Origin: Nothopassalora personata
Taxonomy: Eukaryota; Ascomycota; Dothideomycetes; Mycosphaerellales; Mycosphaerellaceae
Direction: 5' to 3'
NCBI GenBank assembly: GCA_033816765.1
Contig: CM066293.1
Span: 682,001 to 746,000, forward strand
Length of the DNA: 64,000 bases
A program made the translations under genes and the position numbers. The notes under the pieces are model-generated. The model was not told the origin of the DNA. It ran no database searches and was given only the letters and a program-made list of their open reading frames with translations. Numbering within the stretch: the stretch's first letter is position 1; each line of letters begins with the position of its first letter. This document shows positions 30,140-39,868 of this stretch, one piece after another.

Positions 30140-32197
30140 GTGACGCGATCGGGCACATGCGCCGTGCCTAGATTTACCTCACATAAACCACCTCACCATA
30201 CCCCCCACCGCGCGTTCTTCAGAGCACCCACCAATGATCGCGCCGCGCATCGGACACCAGCAATTGTGACCGCACAAGACCCACTCCAATACGCTGAACA
30301 ATCGCCACAACACCTTTGTATCACCCGCGAGAGATACCAACAGAGCCCGCCACATCATTTCTCGAGTCCGGCGCAAGCGCTGAGGCCAATACGCCCAGAC
30401 AACTCCATCTCCCGCCTCCTTATCCAAGCGATATTGCATCAAAAAGACATTGTGTCCATCACCCCCGCTCTCGGGGCTGGCGTTGACACTTCTGGGATCC
30501 AGATGGAGACAGATCCCAACCCTCCGCCAGATGGCGGGACACTTCGAGACGTTTTCTCCATCGTCGACGCAGAGTTCAAGACGTTTGTGGTCGAAGGCGA
30601 CGAGATTCTCCCACCTCGACCATTCATCTTCAAGATCGAGGACCTGATGGCAGCCGCGGATCAGATCGTCCAGCGACGGACTGGCGATTCTTTGCCCACC
30701 ACTTTCATCGACAATGGAGAATTTGAGCGGGAGCTAGAGGCTCAGGCTGGCGTGGACATGGGCGATGGTGGAGTGGATGATTTGGTCAAGTCCAGCAAAC
30801 TGTTCACCAAGCCCATCCGCCGCTCTGCGAAAGGTGCTGCCTCGGATAGAGGTCTTCCAATCACACTCGGCAAGTACGATCAGCCGTATGCAGCCCACCG
30901 CAATCCACACCTCGTTGCAGGCTACTTGGGTCTACGCAATGGTGAACATTTACGGAACTTTGTACTCTCGGGACCTTATCTTGCGTCGCTGGAGATCTTC
31001 AAGCATTATGGTCTTGGCGCCCTGAGGTTCAACAAATGGGCCTTCCATATCGACAATGCGTCAATGCAACGGCAGTACAAGGACATTTGCGACCGGTCCG
31101 ACAAGCTCGACTAGATGTTGGATATGGCGAAAGCGACATGGCCTCTGACTGAAGACCATCAGCACGACCCGGAGATGATGGGATTCTTGGTAGATTGGAA
31201 TGTGCATGCGGTCGGCCAGAACCCAATTCCTATGGACGTCGAGGAAAAGTTGAAGCACAAGTTCCTCGTGCACAGATCGGAAGATCCCAAATTGCCTGCG
31301 CAATTGCCCATCAACCAGAGGCCGGCCTGGACGCATCCCAAAGACAAGCACGCTCCAGTGGAGGCTGCAAATCGAGTATGGCGAGCTCTGAAGAGTGCTA
31401 CCCGCGAGGCCGGTCTGGAAAAGCACTACTTTCCTTCCATCACGCTCGGCAGCAAGTTGGATCGTCATTACATTGACGACATCTGCGTTCCACCATGGAT
31501 GCGCGATACTGAGACGTCATTGACCGACACTCTCGCGGAGGAACAAGCCAAGTTGTCGCCCAAGCCCGTCTCGCCCAAGGAGATCAAGCTGGTTTGGGCC
31601 CAAGAAGACAACCCAGAACTTTTCGAAGACAATGAAGTTGTGATGAATCTGTACACGCAAAATCTCCAGGAGATTCAGAAATTGCTCGGCCCAGTCGAGC
31701 GGATCTTGCACTCCGATCCCCGAACGTTTGACGACGGGCCCAAGTGGCGTGACTCGATCCGCCAGCAATTGGACCTCAAAGCATCACGCTGGCTTAAGAA
31801 GAAGATTGTGTGCACCATCGAGACTCTGGGCGTCCGCTCTACGAACCATGCGTATGATCGGTGGTTGATCAACTTCGAGCGTACTGTCGAGTCCCACGAA
31901 GAGTTACAGGCCATTGTCGATGACGAAGACAATATCAGCATCTTCTTCACTCTTCGCCCACCTGATCTCGAGCTCGAGGAACTGACAGATTTTGATCTGT
32001 TTGAACACCGTGGTATCTATAATGAGGCTAGCAGCTGGATCAAGGTGACCGAAGATGGCGATGTCGTGCCTATCGAGGACGACACTGGTGAACAGACGGG
32101 CGACGGAGCAGCTGCCGCCGCAAATCCCACAAGTGAGCGGCCTGTCGACGACACAGTCGCTGTCGAGAAGCCCACGTGTGACGGCGCCACTCAATAG
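30140..32197 (+). pseudogene. Hypothetical protein gene with one in-frame TAG
   Basis: The frame runs 30140-32197, broken only by TAG at 31112-31114, after which ATG follows at once in the same frame. Total about 684 residues. A later start at 30503 (METDPNPPPDGG) is more likely, since upstream residues are low-complexity Pro/His/Arg. Readable text includes FIFKIEDLMAAADQIVQRR, PYAAHRNPHLVAGYLGLRNG, IFKHYGLGALRFNKWAFHID, and in the second part KWRDSIRQQLDLKASRWLKK and ICVPPWMRDTE. I recognise no domain. CAG-to-TAG would be a single C-to-T change and could be RIP leakage from the neighbouring nest. The 3' end lies in a short hAT-like motif (32195-32233), so the true C-terminus may be lost. An intron covering the stop is an alternative. 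Confidence 0.6.
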
Positions 32198-32233
32198 TTG
32201 CCTTAGCGGATAGTTGAGGGTTGAGGTGAATGA
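32195..32233. repeat. hAT-subterminal-like fragment
   Basis: AGTTGCC, then ATAGTTGAGGGTTGA, then GGTGAATG match motifs found just inside both ends of the 28-kb hAT element. Confidence 0.5.
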
Positions 32234-32236
32234 ATA

Positions 32237-32405
32237 TGTTACGGATCAGGCGAGGCAAGGCCTCTAACGTATGCAAGGCTACGGGAACGGGGAGGCAGCT
32301 ACTACGTAGGCCTAACCTAGGACAGGCTACACTTGTAGTTCGTAGATAGCATAATCAATCACACACTTCGTTCCAGACATCACTGTTATTGCGCACTACG
32401 CAACA
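32237..32405. repeat. LTR-like fragment
   Basis: 169 bp starting TGTTACGGATCA, the same first 12 bases as the gypsy C LTR in its sense orientation, and ending CGCAACA. No target duplication is seen, so it may be part of a truncated related element. Confidence 0.4.
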
Positions 32406-32519
32406 TCTAGTAGCTTCGGGGTGCTCGATCCGGTCTCGTTGAAAGTCCCGAACCGATCTAATAGCAGACCTAACAACCGCCCTCGGCGCACTTTACCGCG
32501 AATCACGACTACACGTCGG

Positions 32520-32720
32520 GTCCCGTAAGGTAAGAAGGCCTTAGTAATATTGTAAAGAAAGAACTCTTTTTACTTTTAGAGGGTTTTATCGCCTAAGGGC
32601 TTTTCCTCTACTAACTATAAAATTAGTATGATGTTCTACCCGTATTGTATAGTCTTAGACTTAAATAGCACGTAAATAGAACTATCATTATTATTATCAT
32701 CATTATCATTATTATTATTG
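32520..32720 (+). mobile_element. LINE 3' end fragment with ATT/ATC tail
   Basis: GTCTTAGACTTAAATAGCACG is homologous to the 3' end of the LINE fragment at 17.3 kb and is followed by an (ATT/ATC)n tail. A 13-bp GGAATAGGGATGT then occurs twice (32719-32750). Confidence 0.6.
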
Positions 32721-32750
32721 GAATAGGGATGTTAGTGGAATAGGGATGTG

Positions 32751-33055
32751 TTCTTGACTGCGTTGCCGTTGATGGAGAGGGGCGATTTCGATGAACGCTA
32801 TCAATATTGTTGGTGAGGAGTGAGGGTTCTGGAGAAGCTCGGACTGCGATCAGTGGCGCGAGGTAAGAATCAAGGTAAGGTAGGAGCACATTGAGGAAGT
32901 TCTTTGGGTATCATAAGTATCATCGAACACCAGCAATTCCAATATTGCGCCAAGACAATTCTCCTCTTCCAAAGTCGAACTCCACTACCGTCCAGGGTAT
33001 ATTCGAAGTCAAAAGGGGATCATAACTCATCAATCATGCAATCTCGCCACCAGTC
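32751..33055. other. Intergenic
   Basis: No supported gene; 3' flank of the Yippee gene. Confidence 0.4.
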
Positions 33056-33850
33056 TCACTCCTCCAGCATGCCCATATACCTCCTATCGACCTTCCTCTC
33101 CCTCAGACCCCTCGCCACCTGCGGCGTCCAAGTTCCCGCAAAAAGCGCCTCACACTCATCCTCATCCCCACTATCAAACTCCACCTCCTCCGGCACCCTC
33201 AACTCACTCGGCGGCACCACACATGAACTCCTTCTCCTCTTCCTGTCCTCTCGCTCCCTGCTCTGCAGTCTCAGCATCCCTTCCTCATCCCTCTCATCCT
33301 CACTCTCCCATACACTACTCCGACAAACCCGCTTCGTCTCGAGAATGAACTTTCCCACTTTGTACTTTTGACTCTCTTCCTCAGCGGAGACGTACTTCCA
33401 CCCCAGTACGCTCCCGCATTGTGCGCAGGAGATATCGCCGACTGTGTGCGCGCCCGTGACGAGTTGGCGCGGGACGGGCTTGTGGGTGTAAGTGTTAGGG
33501 AGGTTCGGCAGAGCGTCGTTCTTCGCTTTGGCGGTCGTCAGCGAGGTTGGATTTGGGGAGATTGAGGAGGTCGATGGCGCTACGAGGTAGGCGCGGCCGT
33601 GGCGGCCGGTGAAGCCTTTGGAGATGATCTGAGTGCTGAGGGCGAGGTCGGAAAGACAGCGGGCGCAGCGAAGGTGGGAGGCGTGGCCGGAGAGATAGAG
33701 CTTGTCTGTTGAAGTCGTGGTCTCGACCGATGCGTCGCTGATGGTTGAAGCGTTGCTATCGGTGCTGCTCTTACGACGGCGGAAGGGCAGGGAGGGGACT
33801 AGGTAGGTCGGGAAAAGAGTTGGAGGTGATGGCATGGAGGGAAACGGCAT
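33056..33850 (-). CDS. Yippee/Mis18-like zinc-binding protein
   Basis: 264 residues, single exon. After a Ser/Thr-rich, probably disordered N-terminus (1-55), the domain begins LRCARCLSDLALSTQIISKG, continues GRAYLV, then RQLVTGAHTVGDISCAQCGS and VLGWKYVSAEEESQKYKVGKF. Two C-x2-C pairs separated by about 80 residues, plus the GWKY and KYK-GKF motifs, define the Yippee fold (related to Mis18 and the cereblon thalidomide-binding domain), which binds one zinc. The spacer between the Cys pairs is longer than in the 120-residue classical Yippee proteins. The C-terminal 80 residues are charged (EREDRKRRRSS, FDSGDEDECEALF) and likely disordered. Fungal relatives include Moh1; role unknown, perhaps ubiquitin-ligase or chromatin linked. 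Confidence 0.85.
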   Translation of the reverse strand: MPFPSMPSPPTLFPTYLVPSLPFRRRKSSTDSNASTISDASVETTTSTDKLYLSGHASHLRCARCLSDLALSTQIISKGFTGRHGRAYLVAPSTSSISPNPTSLTTAKAKNDALPNLPNTYTHKPVPRQLVTGAHTVGDISCAQCGSVLGWKYVSAEEESQKYKVGKFILETKRVCRSSVWESEDERDEEGMLRLQSREREDRKRRRSSCVVPPSELRVPEEVEFDSGDEDECEALFAGTWTPQVARGLRERKVDRRYMGMLEE

Positions 33851-36711
33851 ATCGGTGGAGTTGTGTAGACGGTGTCGCGTGGGTAGTGAGAGGAACTCGA
33901 CCAGCGATCTTCCGTGGTGATACTACCAGCTCATATCAAGAAGCGCTGTAGCAGTAGATATTGGCTAGGATAATGGGTGAAGTCAAAGGAAGCGTGCTGG
34001 CTGCAGCGTAGGATACTGCTACGACATGCTGAATGCTGGGTGACAGCACAGGGAGGTGTGGTCGTCTGATAGCTGCAACTGATCTTACTTGCACGTAAAT
34101 GAAGGAGCCTATCTCCGCGCCTTTACGAGTGGTGCTATGATATGGGCACATGATGCCACACATACAGCAGCTGACGTCGGTAATGCGGATGGGGGTCTCA
34201 GTCGCGCTATTCGCTGCGTTGGCGATGTCGGTCAGCTGCAAGCTTCATCCTCTTCACAGGAGCTTGCGATCGGCGCCGATAGAGGGGCATTTCGGTTGTT
34301 CCTCGGTATATTTGGGGAGGTGTTTTCTTGAACAATCTCTCTCAGAAACGATGACCGCAGTCTCGATGTTGATGATTCGAGGCGTAGTTGGTGATGGACC
34401 ATGACAATCGCGAGAATGGAGGCGGGACGGACGCGCCAAGCCGATGACATCCAGCTAGGACGAAGCATGCCACATCGGTGCATTGTTCACCGTGGCCACT
34501 CGTTAATTTACAGCCTTCACGGCTCTGACTGTGGTCATATCCGCAACCTCCAGCACTAAATGGCTGCTTGCAGACTCAACTGCCAGAGCACAATTTCCGG
34601 AAACCGCAGAATGGGTCAAACGATCAGTCAAGAACCAACAAACGGGACCACGAGTATTTCGGACTCGACAGACAAGGCGACCTCAGAGATGAGTATCTAC
34701 GAGGCATACGAGTATGAGATCCTGTACCCTTTCTGCCCGCATTGCAACGTGCAGGAACTGCTCACGTCACCCTACGACGATCGCAACTGCCATGCGGCAA
34801 GTCGGAGAACTGGGTGAATTTGCAAGCCATGGCTTCGATGCAAGATGCAGCAGGCATGATGCACTAGCAACGCTTCTACTACCATCACCTTTGATGGATT
34901 TGAAAGGGTATTATCAATCAAGGATAGATAGCTAGTATGATTGGAAAGGCTACAATGAAGAAGACTGGCCTGACGTGGAAGAGAGTGAGAGCGAAGGTTG
35001 GAGGACGAGGAGTCAGAAAGCGAGGACTCGGGCGAGTATTGAGTGGGCTGACGGACACGACAGCTGCGTTCAGCCAGTGTCTGATTTCAGACGGCCTGGT
35101 CTGTCACCAGTGGCGGCGTGATATGACCACACTGGCCACGATCTATGATCAAGGCTCGAAGTCGCACCCATAGCAGTTAGGCTCCACGCTCACGCAAATG
35201 CAACCCTGTCACAAGAAAATTACAGTGACCTACTGCCGCTGGTGGTTCGGAGGTACTTGCGCGCAGACTAGGTCATCAATACATGTCAACTACTAATGGA
35301 TAAGCCGTCCGATGTTTGCTACAAGCAGTGAACAGCGACGACTGGCCAAGACATGCCGATGCTTCACTCCCTGCTCAGCATGGGTTGCTGCGACACGGCC
35401 ACATGGTATCCGTGTGTTGCTAACGATCTTCTGTTCGGGGCTGGGATCCCACCTATGTTAGCATATTAGTCGCATCTTCTCTGCTGGCTTGGCTTCTCGA
35501 TAGTAAGCAATACGAAAGATGGCATTTGCCACCGGCGAAGCGATGCACACATGAACTCACCCAGAACGTGTCGAGGACTACTCAGGACGAGCAAGGGACG
35601 AGCAAGGCTATATGCCCCATCTTGCAAGGTCCATAGCCCAGATCTCCTCGAGCCTGGGCTCTGAGACGATCCAGCTTCTGGCCGTGCTCGCGTGCGGTCT
35701 CGCCGTGTAAGGTTTTCCAAGCCAGGATACCCAGTGTTATATGCCTCGTACACCGTACACTATATAGCGCGGGCGGCGTGAGTATGAGCGGGACGAAATG
35801 CTTCTCCAGTCGTGCTTGTTCCGAGGCAATCGTATCTGCGGCTATGACTTATTGCTGCCTTGCCCTGCGTTCCTTCCAGGTTCCAAGGATTGTTGCTGGC
35901 AGTACAGAGCGTCGAGAGAGCAACTCGTCCACTGACCGTTGCACCGCATCTCGCACCGCTCGGATCTCGGACCGTGTCGATCACAAATGCGCTAAAATCG
36001 CCACGAAAGTTTGTTTTCATCTTTACCTCCAAACACGCCACGCACATGAGTATCACCGAATAATTTCCGTCAGGCCTCGCGCCTCGTATACGCAAGGCCT
36101 TTACGAAGTTTGCCTTCCTGTCTCTCAATTTCGAGGCCGAGACCAGGAGGAATGCCGCCAAGTCAATTCTCGAATCATGCGTTTCACAGAACAGGCAGTC
36201 GTGGCACCAATTTCAGCTCAATGTTCATGCTATATCGTACAGTAGACGACAAAGACTCGCAGGAAGGCGGTCAGCAATGCCACATGAGGCCACCACTATT
36301 TGGCTATAGCTCGAAGACAAAGTCGATCTACCAGGATCTAAAAGGAGTAGGAATTGGCTTCGAGGTCGTCCGGAGCACCAGGCACTCCTCACTTCTACTC
36401 GACATTTGCGCAGAAATACCACTTCTATGCCCCAAACGAGACCGTATGTCGTGTGTACCTAGCTGGAGACGCAGGTCAGGCGAGGAATGCACCCCTCTTC
36501 TATGCGGGGTTTCACCCCGTCCGTGCCAACAACGCAGAATCGGGGGGCGTACTACACTACACGCGATGGCCGCTTAAGCTTATCGTCTTGATGGAGCAAA
36601 GCCGGATCTATTTCAGAGCCACCCAATGTTCTGTTACTATGCCCAGAAGAGTTGGTGGCTCACTTGCTTCAGGAGTCCGAAACGTGATTAGATTTCATGC
36701 AGCGGCAGAGA
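33851..36711. other. Intergenic, no supported gene
   Basis: Nearly 2.9 kb with many short overlapping frames on both strands, none with a recognisable domain. A frame starting at 34560 reads MAACRLNCQSTISGN, with CPHCNVQE later, and could be a first exon, but I see no continuation. CpA content is normal, so this is not RIPed repeat. Confidence 0.35.
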
Positions 36712-36782
36712 TATAAGTACCAATAGAATCTCAAACTTGTCTTCGCTCATATCCTCGGTCCCTGTGCAGCTCACAGGCTAGC
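36712..36782 (+). promoter_or_regulatory. Probable core promoter and 5' UTR of the FAD oxidase gene
   Basis: TATAAG at 36713 sits about 70 bp upstream of the ATG, followed by a pyrimidine-rich leader (CTTGTCTTCGCTCATATCCTC). Confidence 0.45.
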
Positions 36783-38366
36783 ATGGCTTTTACCACGCTC
36801 TCTCGTCTGACACTCGCACTGAGTGCTATCTTGGCTTTGGTACTGGCTGCACCCTCACCCAATGCTGTGGCAGCATGTGATGTGATCAAGAGGCAATATC
36901 CTCAGCAGTATGCAGACAACGGACTCACCAATAACAACATCAGTGTTGGCCTTGTATACACAGAGCAACGACAGGAGTACTGGTCGCTAGCGAATGCAGA
37001 CAACAAGCCAGCATGCATGTTTTTCCCGAAGAACGCTCAAGACATCGCCTTCGCCGTGCAAGTCTTGAACAACTACACGACCGTACCGTGGGCAGTCAAA
37101 GGAGGAGGTCACAATCCCAACCGTGGGTACTCGAGCTCACAGGATGGCATCCTCATCGCTTGCGAGCCCAACATGAAGAGCACAACCTTGGACTCGAACA
37201 ACTTGGCACACATCGGACCGGGCTCGCGATGGATCGACGTTGCGACTGCTTTGGACCCTTACAACCGTGCTGTAGCATCTGGTCGTCTTGGACATGTCGG
37301 CGCTGCAGGCTTAACCCTCGGCGGTGGATTGAGCTTCCTCAGCACTGAGTATGGCATGACAGCTGATACCGTGGCTGGCTTCGTCGTTGTCACCGCAGAC
37401 GGTAAGATCCGCAACGTCAGCAAGAACGAAAACTCAGACCTCTTCTACGCCCTCAAAGGTGGTGGTAACCAATTCGCCATTGTTGCCGAATTCATCCTCG
37501 AGACCTTCCCCATCGGCCAAGTTTGGGGCGGCACCAAGATTTACGGCAAAGACCAAAAAGATGCTCTCCTGAAAGCAACCCACAACCTCGTCGCCGACTA
37601 CCACGACCCCAAAGCCGCCGTCATTGTGTCTTTCAGCACAACTCTCGACACCCTCGTCGACGTCTTCGTCGTCTTCTACTTCTACAACGGCCCCAGTCCT
37701 GGCAGAATCCTTGACGAGTTTCAGCAGATCCCAGCCTCCATCGACAGCACAAAGGGACCACGTTCCTACCGCGACCTAGTCAACGCCAACTCCGCCTTCT
37801 CCCTCGACGGCATGCGCTACCTCATCCGCACTGGAACGTTCCCGAACCTTCCCGGCGCAGACGGTCTAGATATCTACAACCACACGTTTGACAGCTGGTA
37901 CGATGCCGCGACAAGGTACCAATTGACGCAACTCGACAATCTCGTATACTCGCTCGCTTTCCAGCCCATTCCACATCAGCTCGCAGCCGCCTCCAAGAAC
38001 GCTCCGAACGGCGTAAACCTCCTTGGCCTGGATCCTGCCTACGGCGATAAATTCTTCATGGAGTATGACGTCTCCTGGCTCCTGGCGTCGACGGATCAGT
38101 ACGCGGCGGATAGTATTACGCAAATGACGCAGCCTGCACAAGATTACGCGAAGTCGAAGTATGGCAACAGTCCGCCGACGAACTATCAAAGTGGAGATTT
38201 GTCGGTGATGAATTTCAATCCGCAGTTTATGAATGATGCTATGTATAATCAGCAACCGTTGCAGAGTTATGGTAGTCAGACGTACCAGAGGTTAAGGCAG
38301 ATACAGCAGCAGAGGGATCCGAATGGATTGTTTTCGAGGAGGACAGGTGGGTTTAAGCTGACGTGA
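36783..38366 (+). CDS. Secreted BBE-like FAD-linked oxidoreductase
   Basis: 527 residues, one exon. Residues 1-22 (MAFTTLSRLTLALSAILALV and following Ala) are a signal peptide, so the enzyme is likely secreted. The PCMH-type FAD domain follows: VPWAVKGGGHNPNRGYSS has the His that usually carries covalent 8-alpha FAD; then DGILIACEPNMK, HIGPGSRWIDVATAL, and GRLGHVGAAGLTLGGGLSFL. At the second covalent site, where berberine-bridge enzymes have a Cys (GRC), this protein has Leu, so only single covalent attachment is predicted. The substrate-binding half runs to the C-terminal BBE motif (YGSQTYQRLRQIQQQRDPNG, then FSRRTGGFKL). Family members oxidise sugars, alcohols or secondary metabolites; the substrate is not predictable here. 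Transcribed in isolation, no neighbouring biosynthetic genes. Confidence 0.9.
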   Translation: MAFTTLSRLTLALSAILALVLAAPSPNAVAACDVIKRQYPQQYADNGLTNNNISVGLVYTEQRQEYWSLANADNKPACMFFPKNAQDIAFAVQVLNNYTTVPWAVKGGGHNPNRGYSSSQDGILIACEPNMKSTTLDSNNLAHIGPGSRWIDVATALDPYNRAVASGRLGHVGAAGLTLGGGLSFLSTEYGMTADTVAGFVVVTADGKIRNVSKNENSDLFYALKGGGNQFAIVAEFILETFPIGQVWGGTKIYGKDQKDALLKATHNLVADYHDPKAAVIVSFSTTLDTLVDVFVVFYFYNGPSPGRILDEFQQIPASIDSTKGPRSYRDLVNANSAFSLDGMRYLIRTGTFPNLPGADGLDIYNHTFDSWYDAATRYQLTQLDNLVYSLAFQPIPHQLAAASKNAPNGVNLLGLDPAYGDKFFMEYDVSWLLASTDQYAADSITQMTQPAQDYAKSKYGNSPPTNYQSGDLSVMNFNPQFMNDAMYNQQPLQSYGSQTYQRLRQIQQQRDPNGLFSRRTGGFKLT

Positions 38367-39580
38367 GAGCGAGAGAGATATCCAGGTAGTCTTGATAATT
38401 GCAGCAGATTGGCAGAATTCTACGCGATTTCGCAGAAAATGCGGTCCGGGAAAGGTATCATCGCCAGAATCGACGGATTACTCTCTTTGCGCAGCCGATT
38501 GAGGCATGTTCCATCCCCCTTCAGATGTAGTCACGGGACGGAACCTCGCTCGAAAGAGGACGAACACGAGCAGTCGCCACTGCAGTGAAGTGTGGCTGAA
38601 GCATCGGAGAAGGTACGTCGTCGCTATCAACATCAGTGACGTCGGTTAATTCGGACCTCGTGCGTCTGGAAATACTGACAGTAGGTGAGGGTCTGGTGCG
38701 ACCTTTAGGTGTACTGATCATCGGTATATCGGGTTTGAGCTTCAGCGATGGCCGTGGTTCCTGCCTCAAGTGCTAACAAGGTGTTGAAGGGCCCCCCGAC
38801 TTCATTTAGTATGTGGTTGCAAAGGACTTCTGACATCACTAGTGGCCTAAGGCTTATCGGTGCATCTGTATCTTGGTCAGCCATGTACTATCGAGTCTGA
38901 CTGTCCGTCTCATCTACTCGTAGCAGATCGTGTCCATGCCAGCCACAGCCCGATCAACACGAGTAATATCTCTATGAGCCCGAACGTCAGCTCGAGGATG
39001 GTGTCGAGTTCCATGGCTGGTCGTTCGATGATGCCCATGAAGATTAGTTGCAGGGTACGAAGGTGGTACTGTAAGATCTGTCCGACTGAAGGGAAGGTTG
39101 CCAGTCTTGTGTATTGCTTCGCCAACCTGAGGCAACAAGTTCTTCCATTGAAGCCCGTGTATAGCTCGAAGCCTTCCCGCTGTCTTCCGGACGTTATATG
39201 GTGTGTAAGCCGCTGAACATACACACACGCGAGACCTCTGGCATGGATATCTACAGCGTATAGCGCGAAAAAGCTCAATAGAATGATCCCAGAGTGACAG
39301 ATTTGTCTCGCCCTTGCTTGCCGAATGCGAGCAACCATGTAACACACGTCGGCAAGCGAGCGCTATGCATACCGGAAAGCGCTTGATTGGACATGTAGAG
39401 GGAAGAAAGCTGGCATCTAGCTCTGCCGACCTGAATCTGACTGCCGCGTAGTCGCACAGCGTTGCCATACCACGCAGAATTCGACAAACGTGACCGGAAT
39501 ATATGCTATGCAGGAGAGAGGCTAGTAAATGCAGCCCCAGATTGCTCGTGATGTAAAGTTTCATCCCCTCACTTCATGTG
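38367..39580. other. Intergenic, no firm gene
   Basis: Minus-strand frames (38521-38769, 38910-39347, 38914-39564) look partly coding but could not be joined into a gene. A 34-residue frame at 39014-38910 has one predicted membrane span (FGLIEILLVLIGLWLAW). The copia element is inserted at 39586, 22 bp from the ATG of the longest frame. Confidence 0.35.
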
Positions 39581-39585
39581 GCTCT

Positions 39586-39792
39586 TATCACGTTACAAGT
39601 GGTTGGAAGTCATGAAATGGGCTCATAAAGGTGTTTCAAAAGCAGATAGTAGATTGCATGTGTCTATGTAAAATTGAGATGTTTGAGAATTGAAGAGTTT
39701 GCCGGTGACTAATCAAAGTCACGTGAGTCTTGGCAACCGTTGACTCAGTCTTGTTTTGGGCTGCTGCCCAGGTGCACGCTTGGATCGTGACA
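39586..39792 (-). repeat. Copia 3' LTR
   Basis: 207 bp, identical to 44494-44700 by direct reading; the adjoining plus-strand CACCCCCTC (39793-39801) is the polypurine tract on the sense strand. Confidence 0.95.
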
Positions 39793-39868
39793 CACCCCCT
39801 CAGCTCTTGCGCTGTAGGTGAATGAGCTGATTCGCATGTGATCGCGTGCACCCTTGTTGAGGACCATA

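Noticed and set aside
38910..39564. Minus-strand gene of up to 216 residues, or a 34-residue membrane peptide
   Set aside because: Frames conflict, no splice pattern joins them and no domain is visible; kept only as a note on the intergenic entry.
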